Assembly (NCBI GenBank): GCA_030248135.1
Contig: JASANC010002498.1
Span: 128,501-192,500, forward strand
From: Theristus sp. LFF4_11
Lineage: Eukaryota > Nematoda > Chromadorea > Monhysterida > Xyalidae
DNA: 64,000 nucleotides
Reading direction: 5' to 3'
Shown: one piece after another, positions 33,597-45,100 of the stretch
How the letters are laid out: the number at the start of each line of letters is the position of its first letter
How positions within the stretch are numbered: position 1 is the first letter of the stretch
The notes under the pieces: generated by a model
What the model was told of the DNA's origin: nothing
Database searches by the model: none
The model's input: the letters and a program-made list of their open reading frames with translations, nothing else
Program-made: the position numbers and the translations under genes

Positions 33597-35035
33597 TTAT
33601 TGATGCAGCCAATCAGCGCCTGGGATTTCAGGTTTTTTTTGAGTAGCCCATCTGTGTGGCTGTGGTGTATTTGAATGAAGTCTTCTGAAATAGTTGGTGT
33701 TTGTTGCATCGCATCTTTGAAACACATGATCAAGAACACATTGAAAATCTATTATCGTTTCCATCATCAGTGTCAGCATTTTTACTACTGTCCATACTAT
33801 GAATTGAACAAATTTTCACGAATTTCAGCAATTTTTCCAACTGAAACGTTTCAGGAAAAAAGCTCAATTTTTCGCGTAAAGTTTATGAGAAAAACTTCCG
33901 CTTTTTGTAAAATTGTCAAACCTAAGTGACTTGCAGTTCTCGCAGTAAGTGAGTGTTTATAATGGGGATATGTTACGGGAAGTTATTCCAGCAAATTATC
34001 ACCTATTCGGGTATTCGGCTGTCCCACGGGCGTGTTTTTCAGTTTGTTTCCAGTTTTTGTTGCACCCACGGAAAAGTATGTTGGGTTCATTTCTTCTTCA
34101 CTGATGACCGACAAGTGAACCAGAACTTATTACTTCTTCTCGTTCCTGCTGTTCATTTTCAAAACACGTCAAATTGAACAATACAGTAGCTAATACAGCC
34201 TCCACGCTGATTGGTTGACGCAAGTTTGTGTGGCTCATTTTTTCATTTCAAAGTGTTTTCGAAAATACCACAACCGAACCGCGCGCATTTGCTGACAATC
34301 GACTGTGAAATTCCCCCAAAAAATTCAATTTCACGCAGTTTTCGCATTTTTCCTGGAGTTCCCGCTGGGTGTCTTGTCCATCTGGATGTCCCGCGAGGTG
34401 TCCCGGCTGAAATAAAAGTGGCAAAACACCACGCTCGGCGTTTTAGGTCGCTTTTATTTGCGGGACCGGACACCGCGCAAGACAAAGTGGAGGACAACAA
34501 ACGGGGCACATTTTCTTAACATGCTGTTACCTTGTACTGGATCGGGATCGGGAAATTTGTTTTTGTTGTTTCGGAAGAAAAAACACACATTTTCAGTCCG
34601 TTGTTGTGGGTCTTAATCGGTTTTGTGACCCAAAGCTTGAAAATTACATTTGCGTTATTAGGTGGGATATCAGAAAAAATAACAATTTTTAGCGATGTTA
34701 TTTTGTGGTATCAAGTTTTGCTAAATTATGTGGAATGAGCAGACACGACGGATAAAAACGAGATGCCTCGAAAACACAGACAACATTTTTTCCCAGTAAA
34801 AATTTGTTCCTTTATGTACATTAAATTGAGCGACGATTTGCAGGGGGATTACATTGTTAAGGTAAACAGTTGGGAACGCGGATCTCACAAGAATTTTTAG
34901 AAGTTTTTTTGTTTCCATATCTGTAGAATGTTCGCTTTTGTGTTCTCAGCTAGTCAGCAAATCTCAAGAGCATAAAATATAGTTTCTATGTCCATCAATC
35001 TGTGATTTTGACGTGTTGTCTTTTCCAGTATTTTG
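33597..35035. other. Spacer after the astacin gene
   Basis: No exon recognised. A GC-richer patch (34350-34500) has an open frame on both strands but no domain, signal peptide or splice context. The rest is AT-rich. Confidence 0.35.
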
Positions 35036-35043
35036 CTACTCTA

Positions 35044-35235
35044 ATGCGTTTGCAGTCGTCGAAAGGACGTATCAGTTTTATGTTTGATGCAGTGATTCAA
35101 AATCACCCCCACCCCCCCCCCCCTCCCCCGCCGCAGCGGTAGCTCAAGGACACGGGTCACTTTACCACTTTTGAATTCGCGCGTCAAACATAAAACTGCT
35201 TACCTCTCTAAAGCGCGCATTGAGTCGCAGAACCG
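35044..35235 (+). repeat. Repeat R4, copy 4, with C-run
   Basis: Left AATGCGTTTGCAGTCGTC, centre expanded to a run of C, right AAGCGCGCATTGAGTCGCAG. Confidence 0.55.
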
Positions 35236-35465
35236 ATTGTGTGTCAACTTTGCCACTAAAAAAAGCCGCATCTTTGCCACTGGTATAACTGCTGGTAATT
35301 GTGCCTGCATGCATGCAACTTTGCCACAAACAATGCACGTTATAAGATGCAGCCGCAACTTTGCCACTGGGGGGTGTTTGTTTCCTTCACTCATTCTTTG
35401 ACACCCGCATTAAAGAACACTGAAATAAATGGTTTTGTATTTATTTTTTGTTTGGGGTGATTGGA

Positions 35466-35575
35466 AAAGGGGGGGGTGGGGTGGGGGGGGGGTGTTGGGT
35501 GGGGGGTTGGGGGGGGGGGGGGGGGGGGGTTTTTTTTTTTTTTTTTGTATTTTTGGGGGGTGGGGGGGGTGCAAA
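35466..35575 (+). repeat. G-rich tract with poly(T)
   Basis: Repeated G-runs (GGGGGGGGTGGGGTGGG and so on, then over 20 consecutive G) followed by a T run and further G-runs. Such sequence can form G-quadruplexes. Confidence 0.85.
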
Positions 35576-35609
35576 GATGATACATGCACACGAAAATCCT
35601 TGTAAAGTA

Positions 35610-35868
35610 CGGCCGATTAAACATGGCAGCTTTTTCAGGGTTCAAGGAGCGCGCGAATTTTGAATGTCAGAAAAAAGACATTCAGAAACCAAATTGTGTG
35701 CCAAATTTGACGCGTTTTTTTAAACTAACGGATTATCCGCGCTATTGTGTTCACTCTTTTTCCGTTGCACACATGACTGGAAATTATGTTCGCATTTTTG
35801 AAAAAGACAACTCCTAGTCTGCGACTGATCCCACCTTGATGGACTGCCTCATTTATTCGGCCATACTG
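35610..35868 (+). mobile_element. MITE-1 copy
   Basis: TA, then CGGCCGATTAAACATGG ... TTCGGCCATACTG, then TA. Same orientation as the E1-nested copy. Confidence 0.8.
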
Positions 35869-36643
35869 TAAGTTGGTTTTAAGGCCTACATCACGCTGGA
35901 AAGACGTAAAATTAGCACTGTAACTTTTTGAGAGTTGACACTTTCCTGCGAAAATTTTTAAAAGTTGTTGATTTTGTCAAGAAATGCAACCTTGTAATAC
36001 AGATATGCCTTTCACTTTTCTGACAGCAAACTTTTGCAAACACCACGACACTGCAACAACTTGCTTTCAATCGTTTTGTCGCGCGCAAGTTTCAAATTTC
36101 AGCGCGCATATCATGTTTTTTGTGGAATATTTTTTCATCCGAACTTCTTTGTTGTTGAACTTGATTGTTTTACGTAATACATGTGGATAACAACCAAACC
36201 TTTTCGTTATGTCAAACGTCCGAACGTTTTTTCCCCCAGTTTTTTGAAGTTTTTGAGCTGTAGATTACCGCGGCATGAAAAACATGACTCCTCAAGTACT
36301 ATACCCATGCTGTTGTTAAGTACATATTTTCGCGAAAGCTGTTAAAAACTGTTTATCTCTCATATTTTGAGAAACTTCCAAGGATATGTTTATGTCCGCA
36401 ATAAAATCTGATTTTCAATCTGCTGTAAATGCACTTCACCAAATAGCTGGCGGAAATGCTTGTAAAATTTGCGATCCGGTGAGACTACACAGATGAACAA
36501 TGCCATTGATTTTGCGTTCTTTACACATTGTGGTAAACAAGTACATTATCAAGAAAGTTACAAGTTTTAGCAAAACTTACACAAAGCGGAAGTAGCTTTG
36601 ATGAACCGCCTTTCCATCCACTTTATTCTGCCTTAGCATAACT
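35869..36643. other. Unassigned AT-rich DNA
   Basis: No exon or family repeat recognised. Confidence 0.3.
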
Positions 36644-36731
36644 TTAAGGGCCATTCATGAAGCAGTATTTAGTAGCGCTAGCTGTGTTAAAACATAGCTA
36701 CGCGGTCACAAAATACTGCTTATGCCGCTTT
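36644..36731. mobile_element. ~90-nt palindromic hairpin element, copy 3
   Basis: GGCCATTCATGAAGCAGTAT ... CATAGCTACGCGGTCACAAA ... GCCGCTT, with a short deletion in the right arm. Confidence 0.7.
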
Positions 36732-37455
36732 ATTTTTTTACACAGTTTTTTGATTATTCATTTTCAAGTAAGAACAAACCATTGCTTGGCTTTTGATTTC
36801 AATCATAATAACCAAATAAGTTTTCAGAGTTTACAAACTTGTGCAATGATTTGTTTATGTGACAAAAAAGCTGAAAAAAAACGTCAAGAGAGACATATTC
36901 TTGTTTTTAAACATTTTATTCGGCTAACGTAATCAACGACTTTTTAAAGTGTTTTTTTTTTGACTGGTGCATGTTATTCGAGTGCCCTCAAAAAAACACT
37001 GTGCCCTCAACCGCAAATACTCTCTGGAAAGCATTTTTTTCAATCGAATGAATGTAATGCCAGCCAAAGTATCAGCTTCATTACAAAATGCATCACTCAT
37101 TCCTCGATAATTTTACTATTTTTTATTTCCGGTAATGCTTTTCTTATCGTACACGTGCACCTAAATAATTGTCTTTTTCCTGTTTTTTTTTCGGTCGTTC
37201 CTTCAATGACTGACTGTTCTGCGTTTTATTTACTTAGGCACACCGGCCTATCTCATTCACTCATTTTAAGCACCAATGAATGTTGGAGTTGAGCGCGTAT
37301 GTGTTGATTGGTTCGCGCAAAGCAAATTCAACCAATCAGCTTACAGCATATGGATTGTTCTTTGGTCCCGCGACTCAATGCGCGCATTAGGTACAGCAGT
37401 TTTACACATGACACGGGAGTTCAAAACTGGCAAAGCGATCCGAGTCCCCTAAATA

Positions 37456-38372
37456 CAGGGTGGGCCAAAAAAAAGGTTCCATTTTAAAACTGCTGTCACT
37501 GGCTGGTGTTTTATTATTATGAGCTGAAATTTTCAGCACTGATAAAACATGTGATGCCATTTTACTGACAAAATTTTTTTGCCGATATATAATTCCTAGC
37601 GCTCGCTGTGGCAGATTTTCTAAAAAGCTCGAAAAATCAACAAATTGACTGAAATGAGTGCAAGAAAAAGTTAGTATCAAGATGCGTGATTCAATTTGGA
37701 AACTGTTGCGAAGGTGACAAATGGGTATTTTTGGATACCCGGGGTATTGATTGTTCAAATCATGCGCTCAGAGTGGAAAGGTCTCACGCTTGAATTGCAT
37801 TTGAGCAGCTCGAGCGAAATTCTGATGTTTCACAACGGACTTGAGTCAGCAGCCATGCGACTGCGACAGAAAGAATTGATCAGTTGACTTATTGTTTTGT
37901 GTGTTGCTCTGTCTGTTAATTTGTTTCTTTTTAAAGTTTTTCTGCGGTTTGAATAAAAACAGTGTTTCAGTTTCAGTTTTCTGCAGTTTCGTCATGGTTA
38001 AGTGGACAGCAGAACAACGGGTCTGGTGTGCTATCTGGTGGGAGCAATCCGAAAGTTTTTCTGCAGTGGCTCGCCAGTTTCGTGTAAAATTTAATCCAGC
38101 CGCTGCCGGACGACAAACCTTGATGATGATTTGGATGTCTATGAGCAATGATTCGTTGTAAAATTCTTGGTTAAAAATCCGTTTTTTTGAAAATTTGAGA
38201 ATTTTTAAACATTGTGCTGTAAAACTGAATCTACTTGACCAAACTGGATAAAAACTTTGTCAGAAAAAATGGCATCACATGTTTTATCAATGCTGAAAAT
38301 TTCAGCTCATAATATTGAAACACCAGCCAGTGACAGCAGTTTGAAAATGGAACCTTTTTTTGGCCCATCCTG
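37456..38372 (+). mobile_element. Mariner-type element with ~120-bp TIRs, transposase mostly deleted
   Basis: CAGGGTGGGCCAAAAAAA at the left and its near-exact inverse TTTTTTTGGCCCATCCTG at the right, flanked by TA. The similarity of the two arms extends about 120 bp inward (CTGCTGTCACTGGCTGGTGT, GAGCTGAAATTTTCAGC and TGATAAAACATGTGATGCCA appear in both). 917 bp. Confidence 0.85.
37994..38161 (+). pseudogene. N-terminal fragment of a mariner-like transposase
   Basis: A 55-codon frame beginning MVKWTAEQRVWCAIWW and containing FSAVARQFRVKFNP then GRQTL fits the N-terminal helix-turn-helix DNA-binding region of mariner transposases (ERxFxxxW...AxxxFxxxF...P pattern). The catalytic DD(34)D part is gone, leaving a stop after MSNDSL. 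It lies inside the TIR-bounded element, so it is a deletion derivative that can be moved only in trans, if at all. Confidence 0.7.
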
Positions 38373-38468
38373 TAGGACCGAGTCAGTCAGGCGATTTTGA
38401 ATTGCCACGTAAGATTGAAATCCGTTTTCCTTTCTAACGTCTGCAAACGTATTGAGTCGCAGAACCTT

Positions 38469-39072
38469 AACATTAATAATAGTTGCTTGGCACCAGACAA
38501 AAAAAGTGTCCGAATAAGTGTCCGATGTTCAGTTCGCCTGAGTGACCTGTGTGGTTTCCTGCTCCGTGCGTATTTGTACCGGAAATTTGGGTTTTGGGCC
38601 AGGCGTTTTGGGCCACTTTTGAAATCCCGCGCGGACACACCAAGGCGGACAGGACACCGGACACCTTTTCATACAACTGTTCGGACTCCTTTTCGGACAC
38701 CTTTTCGGACCTCCTGTTCGGACGCCTTCTCAGCGTGCGTGACTCGTGACTCTTTCACATTTTTTTCAGCATCGTTTTCCTCCAAAACCGCACGTACGTA
38801 CGCACCTCACTGCCCTGCTGTATTTCATCACTGATCACGTGCAAAAAGTGCGTGACTCATCGCGAATTGCCGCACGAATTGCACCAGAGAACTGATGAAA
38901 CAACGACGATTATTACGCTGCGGCACACTAATAAAAACCACCGCTCACCAACCGTAGAAGGATCATAAAACAATATATATATCCCAATATGTTGGAGATT
39001 GGATTGGATTAGGCGGAGTGTGTGGGCATAGTGTACCAGGAAAAAAACAAAAAAAACGAGGAGTAGAAAAAA
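38469..39072 (+). promoter_or_regulatory. Presumed 5' region of the Kv gene
   Basis: Contains repeated CGGACACCTTTTCGGAC-like phrases (38650-38720) and an AT-rich run (CAATATATATATCCC) about 100 bp before the ATG. No specific promoter element can be asserted. Confidence 0.3.
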
Positions 39073-42000
39073 ATGTTCACAGAAACGGCAGCGGCTGCGT
39101 GCGTGCTTTCGGCTGCTGATATGTTCGGAAATAATAATGACAACTGCGGGAGCAGTGATGACAATCCGACTAGTAATACCAGCCAGCACAACAACGGCAA
39201 TAATAAAAGCGCAATTTCTAATCAACAGCAATCGAACCTGTTCAGCAGTACTCAGCAGCAGCCGTCTATACCCGTGCCAAACGCCGTGGCAACATCGGCG
39301 AACAATTTCGGCGTCACTTTTCAGAATCGCAGTTCAATAGCCGCAACGGAAATGCTGAGCACTTCACAGCAGAACTCGCATTTCAGTAGCGCCAGTAACA
39401 ACAGTCGAAACAATGTCAGTAGTACTACTAACGTCACACTATTGAGTCAACGCAGTAACAACAACAACAACAACAACAACAACAGCAACAACAGCAACCG
39501 AAAAGCGCCCAGTTTCATTCGCAGTCACACCGTGCAGTTGTTGTCCAGCGGCGCGGGCCACTTGTCGCTTTTCAAGTCGCCTGCAACAGGGTGTACGGAA
39601 GCGTACGTCAAAACCGAGGAACGAATCTCGACACCGAAGAACACCAACACCCCGGCGTTGGCGGCGCTCGAGGATGAAGACGAACCGCAACTGCTGTCGG
39701 ACGATTTAGTCGAGCCGCTGGTCGACATCTCGATAGCGGGGAGAACTATCCAGCTACTGGGGCGACACTTCACCCCGACCGGCGGGAACCCCAGCATTCT
39801 TTCGGCTAGCCACAAGCAGCTCGGCTTTCTCGAGCGCTTCGTACGTTCGCCGCATAACCGACGTGTTCTGATGTGCGACCATTTCATCGGTGGCCGACAC
39901 CAGCAATGCTACTACTTCGATCGTGACCCGCGCGTCTTCGACGTCGTTCTGCAGTACTACAGGGTGGGCGTGCTGCATTGTGCGCCCGAGATGTGTCCGG
40001 AGCAGTTTTTGGAGGCGGGTTTATGCACTTGATATTCGGCTATTGTTTTTGTTTGTTTTGGTCAGACGGACGCTATGTCTGGCTGAAACATCAGCGACGC
40101 ATCGGTGCCTGATATTCGGCTATTGTTTTTGTTTGTTTTGGTCAGACGGACGCTATGTCTGGCTGAAACATCAGCGACGCATCGGTACACACCAGACAAG
40201 CCAGACGCGGGACACAGAGTTGTCCACAGCAGCGCTGGGATGTAATATGGCAATGTTATGTTTCAGTGGTACAATATAAGCGATCTAATTTTACTCAACA
40301 AGACGTGCCTGCCTGTTCGTTGGAGGGTCCCGTTATAGTTGAAACTAGAGCACTAAAATTCTAACTTCTAAGATTAAAACAAAAGAAAAATATAAACGAC
40401 GGCGTTACGTTTTTCATGTTCCGTATTTTTGTTTCAACCTGTTACTATTTCTGCAGAACACAGAGTACGCGAAAGAACGATGGAACGGAAACAACGAAAA
40501 TTACCAGCAAACATTTTCAGCCACAAATGGGCTCTCTGATCTGCGTTTGATTTCAACCATACCCGATACATTCGTTGTTTTTGCTGTAATTGAAAAGTTT
40601 CGCATATGCTCTGTATACACTCCTGCGAAAGTGACAGGTTTTAACAAATGTGCTTTACATTTGTCGGTGATTCCAGGAGCTGAAATTCTGGCAACTACCA
40701 GACTCATTGGTGGCACCGTGCTGCCGCGAAGTGCTCGGGCTGCCCTTGGACGACGACCTGCTGGAGAGTGACAACGAGATTCCGTTGTGTCATGATGGTG
40801 ACCAGAAGAAATTCGGTTCCTCTGGTAAACTCAATAATGGCACTGCCATGGCACCGGTCGATATCACCGGCAGAAAAGGTGTGTGCTGGTATTTTTTTTT
40901 GTTCCGGCTTTTATTCGGCTCTGTTCGAATGTCAGGCATAAGGGGACAAAGACAAGTTCCAAAAAAACCGAGCAATCTGGGCGCACAGCCGAGACGATTG
41001 TCACTGTATTTATTCTAGTAGATTATATAGTAGATTTAGCTGGATGTGTCAGGCTGAAATGACGTCAGCTTCTGAACGTTTGTCTGACATGAACACGTCT
41101 GAATTTCAGTACAGTAGTTAATTTTATCAAGTAGTTTTTTGAGTTACCGATGAGCCAAACTGAAAAGTCCGGTTCGTTGTGCATGACAAGCGCATGTTCT
41201 ATAGAGCACATGACGTCACTTCGATGTGACACGTTTGAGAAAATTGCTTATACACTTACATTCCATCCATTTTTCTGTGATTTGATTGATTTGTCTGTGT
41301 TCTACATATTTTCAAAAGCATGTACAATCGGAAAAATTTTGTGACCCCAAGAGGGTCTCGAAATCACGCCACTGGTTGTATGCCGAATCAGCGCCTTATA
41401 CCACTTGACGACGTGATCTCTTTCTTCCATCGCTGTTGTGTCCTTTACCTTTGATGCTCTGAAACCACTGCTCAATGGTCAGTGGCGGGCCTTGTGAACT
41501 GTGCAGTGCAAAGTCCAACATGAAGCTAATTAGCTGTTTACACCTTGTGTGATAGTATGATGCTGTAGGTTTCGCGCGTTTCGCGGTGTGAGACCAATCA
41601 ACCGTAATCTACCGTAACTCTGCAGCTTCCTACCACCACCACAAACCTACCGTAATCTACTGTAACCCTGCAGCCTCATACCACCACCACCAACCTACCG
41701 TAATCTACCGTAACCCTGCAGCCTCATACCACCACCGCCAACCTACCGTAATCTACTGTAACCCTGCAGCCTCATACCACCACCACCAACCTACCGTAAT
41801 CTACCGTAACCCTGCAGCCTCATACCACCACCACCAACCTACCGTAATCTTCCGTAACCCTGCAGCCTCCTACCACCACCAACCTACCGTAATCTGTCGT
41901 AACCCTGCAGCCTGCTACCACCATCACCAAACCTACCGTAATCTACAGTAACCCTACTGCTTCCTACCACTACCACCAACCTACCGTAATCTACCGTAAC

Positions 42001-44804
42001 TTTGCAGTCTCCTACCACCACCACCATCCTACCGTAATCTACCGTAACCATGCAGCCTCCTACCACCACCATCAACCGATCGATCAGTTCACGGGTGTCT
42101 GCTGCGAGCGTTTACGACGTTCGGCGTTCACACTTACCGAAGTGCCGCAGTCGTCAAAGTGCGCCACCCTGTACATGGTGCTGTCAGTTGGCGCCGTCAT
42201 CGTCTCAGTGCTGACGATGATTGTCGCCAGCTTGCCGAGCTGCCAGGTGACGAGTGGCGGGTTTCGTTGGAATAAAAAACAGACTCGATTTTGAACGTTG
42301 AAGTTTGATACGCGTGTGAGCAAAAGAAGTAGGAAACACAAGGACGTTTGCTCACTTTGCAATTCAAGTCAAGTGAGAACGTTTTTTTGTCAATGGTCAG
42401 ATATGAATAAAAATTTACACCAATTGACTATCTTTATTTTCTGATAAAAAAAACTTTTGGCAACTTGCAGAAACCAGCACCATTTGGTCATCAGGTTAAA
42501 TGATCGCTTTTGCACTTTTTCCGCACTTAAATATTTTTTTCGCAAATCGAATCTTTTCGCTTTGTTGAATCTTTTCGCTTGTACAGTATCCGCACCGTAA
42601 CCCGTAGACACCGTGACACAAATGACCCAGCGTTTGTCAATGACCCCAGTTTTTGAGTATGGTTTCAGGACAGGACAAGCTTTGGCACAAATATTGGGTC
42701 ATTTTTTGTGTGTATGGTATCTGTGTTGAAACCAGTCGCTTTTCGCAGAACACAGTGCATGCAAAACAGTGTGTAAGAAGAAGAAGTGCATCGGGTTTAC
42801 TTGAAATCAAACGTTCAGGTGCAATATTGCTGGCGAAATAAATAGGTTTACTTGCAACTCCAATCACGTTCTTACTATTTTCACAAGCGCTGAGTTCGGG
42901 GAAAGAAAAGTGACCGGTTTCCACTTACAAACAAACTGTACCGTACTCCTGACACTGACCAGGTCACCAACACCGACTATCCGTACGAGCGGCAACCGCT
43001 GGCCGTTTTCCAATGGATCGAATTGGTCTGCATCGTCTGGTTCACCGCGGAGTTTCTGTTTCGATTCACGATTTCCGCTGAAAAATTACATTTTATCCGG
43101 CAACCGCTGAATCTAATCGACGTTCTGAGCGTGGCGCCGTTTCATATCGAGGTGCTCGTGACCTCGTTTGGGGTGAAATTCCATTCGATCGATAATATAC
43201 AGGTACGTAAATACATAGTTATAGAGTAAGTTGGTGTGACCTATTTTTTTAAACGTGTCCCACTGAAATGACGTCATGTGCCGCCAAACACACGAAAAAA
43301 AACAATATTTTAGGGTGCGCTACTGGTTCTGCGAGTGTTGCGGGTGCTCCGGGTGATGCGCATCTTCAAGCTCGCCCGATACAGGTATTTGGCGTTCACC
43401 ATGAAAAAGAGACTTTATTGAATAATGTCATTTTAACTTCTTTGCTGCTGCCTCCGTGAAAAGTGACCGGGTTCAAAAAAAAATGCAAACCTACTGGCGT
43501 TCGATTGCATCGCAGCGGCGGAGTGTCGTCTCTGGTGACGTCACTGACGTCAAGTGTCCGCGAGATCGGCCTGCTCGGCACGTTCATGTCCGTCACGATC
43601 ATACTGTACTCGACTACGGTCTACTATCTCGAGAAGGACGAACCAGACTCAAAGTTCATCTCGATTCCGCACACGTTCTGGTGGTGTATCGTGACGATGA
43701 CGACCGTCGGCTACGGAGACATGGTGCCGGAGACGATGGGTGCGTGCAACAGCGGCTTCTCGCTGTGCACGGTGTGGCCGATTAAACATATGGCCGCTTT
43801 TTGCAGGGTGCAAGAGCGCGCGCGAAATTTGAATGTTTCTTAAAAGAAATTGGTTATTTGTGCTATTCTGTTCATTTTTTATACATTGCACGCTCGATTG
43901 GCGAACATTTTAGCCTATTTCAGAAAGGCAACTCCTAGTCGGCGACTAATCTCGCCTTGAATGAGACTGCCTTATTTATTCGGCCATACTGTACCCAGCT
44001 TGCTGGATTGCAACCTTGTGTGTCCTTGTGCATTTGCGCCCGCGTGACGCTTAAAAAAAGCGCAGAAATAGAACAGAGAACAGAACAGTGGGTGCGAGCG
44101 AGTGCAAAAATAGTGGCCTTTTGTGCAAAAATTGTTCTCTTGTTAAATTTCTGTTCCATATTGAGTTCCTGCTGTAAAATGCCCACTAAGAAAATGAACT
44201 TCACCACATTATTTCCATTTGACCATTTCGTTCACAAGATTCTCGCGTTTCAAAACGTGATCAACCGCGCTCGCAGCGGGCAATAAAAACGCCTGTCGGC
44301 TCGTTTTAAAAAAAATGCCAGATGGCATTATGAAAAGCCAGAATAGTTTTTTAGTGCCACCAGTCTAAATAAGCCCACTTTATCCACAATGTCGTTTTGA
44401 AACGCCAGAATTTTCTCAAAATTTTAAAAGTTTCACCGCATGTTTTCAGTTCAAGTTCCCGTTGTAGCTCTTCTTCTCAAGTTACAGCTCAACAAAAAAA
44501 AACAGTGTTTTCGTCTCCAGGCGGCAAGCTAATCGCAACGCTAACCAGCATCTCGGGCGTTATCGTACTCGCGTTTCCGATAACGCTGATCGTCGAAAAC
44601 TTCAATCGCAACTACCATGGTCGCGGCGGCGGCCGTCAACGACATGGTAATATGGCAACGGTGCAACATCAGCGAAACGGCAGCATCATAGGCGCCCAGC
44701 AGCAGCGTGTTTCACCGCGCGCACTAAAACGGAACAGTGACTGCGGTCAGGGGAATGACGATACGATGACGACGACGCACAAACCGGTGGTCAGGATGTT
44801 TTGA
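39073..44804 (+). CDS. Voltage-gated potassium channel alpha subunit, Kv2/3/4-like
   Basis: Seven exons: 39073-40014, 40677-40878, 42056-42246, 42963-43202, 43314-43384, 43516-43739 and 44521-44804; 717 residues. Order: Asn/Gln/Ser-rich N-terminus (1-215, with an Asn run at ~129-140); T1 tetramerisation domain (~217-330) with the zinc motif HX5CX20CC (His302, Cys308, Cys329, Cys330) that marks non-Shaker Kv subunits; S1 (~420-441); S2 (IELVCIVWFTAEFLFRF); S3 (NLIDVLSVAPFHIEVL); S4 with Arg/Lys every third residue (LRVLRVLRVMRIFKLAR, ~530-547); S5; pore helix and selectivity filter TMTTVGYGD (609-617); S6 (GVIVLAFPITLIVENF); and a ~60-residue tail. The S6 PxP bend reads PIT. Intron 1 uses a GC donor. 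The start of exon 3 is the weakest point, because its acceptor sits in a minisatellite. Confidence 0.92.
40031..40190 (+). repeat. 80-bp tandem duplication with R8-like tail
   Basis: GATATTCGGCTATTGTTTTT ... TATGTCTGGCTGAAACATCA then GCGACGCATCGGT occurs at 40031 and again at 40111. It begins 16 bp after the GC donor of Kv intron 1. The 3' part matches R8. Confidence 0.85.
40422..40658 (+). mobile_element. MITE-5 copy in Kv intron 1
   Basis: CCTGTTACTATTTCTGCAGA at the left, GCGAAAGTGACAGGTTTTAA at the right, central GCCACAAATGGGCTCTCTGA. It ends ~18 bp from the exon 2 acceptor. Confidence 0.65.
41040..41236 (+). mobile_element. MITE-3, diverged copy in Kv intron 2
   Basis: GGATGTGTCAGGCTGAAATG then ACGTCAGC at the left and CACATGACGTCACTTC then GATGTGACACGTTT at the right. 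Interior diverged. Confidence 0.5.
41602..42080 (+). repeat. 48-bp minisatellite overlapping the S1 exon acceptor
   Basis: About ten units of 45-51 bp, each with CCTACCGTAATCTACCGTAA, then CCCTGCAG, then CCTCATACCACCACCACCAA. Each TGCAG could act as a splice acceptor; the last two (at 42007 and 42055) are open and in phase with the S1 exon, adding a His-rich segment. A one-base insertion near 41928 puts a TAA in the units farther upstream. Confidence 0.85.
42715..42812 (+). mobile_element. MITE-5, half copy in Kv intron 3
   Basis: CAGTCGCTTTTCGCAGAACA then CAGTGCATGC and CATCGGGTTTACTTGAAATC. Confidence 0.5.
43241..43294 (+). mobile_element. MITE-3, 5' end fragment in Kv intron 4
   Basis: CTATTTTTTTAAACGTGTCC, CACTGAAATGACGTCATG and TGCCGCCAAACAC only; the rest is absent. 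It ends about 20 bp before the S4 exon. Confidence 0.65.
43771..43991 (+). mobile_element. MITE-1 copy in Kv intron 6
   Basis: GTGTGGCCGATTAAACATAT at the left and TTATTCGGCCATACTG then TA at the right. Begins ~30 bp after the exon 6 donor; the left end is worn. Confidence 0.72.
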
Positions 44805-44836
44805 TTTTGAAGTTGTTTGCCTTTTCACGACGACTA

Positions 44837-45100
44837 CCGTAAAGTCTTGCATATAAGGTCTCCTTATATAAATTTGAAAATCAAAAATTTCTGAAAAAAG
44901 TGGAATTTTATGTGACAACCTTATAAGTGGGAGGAGGTCTTATAAAGCTAAGATTAGGAATTCCGAGCCTTATAAACGGGGTGGGAATTTTACCAAGTCA
45001 AAAATTTGAATTTTTTTGGTTTCCCCGCCGTGTGACACTCCGCCCACTTTTGGGTGGGGGTCTTATAAGTGGGAGGAACCTTATATGCAAGACTTTACGG
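44837..45100 (+). mobile_element. MITE-2 copy 32 bp after the Kv stop codon
   Basis: TA, then CCGTAAAGTCTTGCATATAA ... TATGCAAGACTTTACGG, then TA. 264 bp, probably within the 3'UTR or just past it. Confidence 0.88.

Larger units (their letters stand above)
37359..38468. repeat. Repeat R4, copy 5, split by a mariner element
   Basis: Left part 37359-37455 (CGCGACTCAATGCGCGCATT ... GATCCGAGTCCCCTAAATA) and right part 38373-38468 (TAGGACCGAGTCAGTCAGG ... CGTATTGAGTCGCAGAACC). Confidence 0.6.

Noticed and set aside
40023..40279. Plus-strand frame across the 80-bp duplication
   Set aside because: It lies in Kv intron 1 and is repeat-derived.
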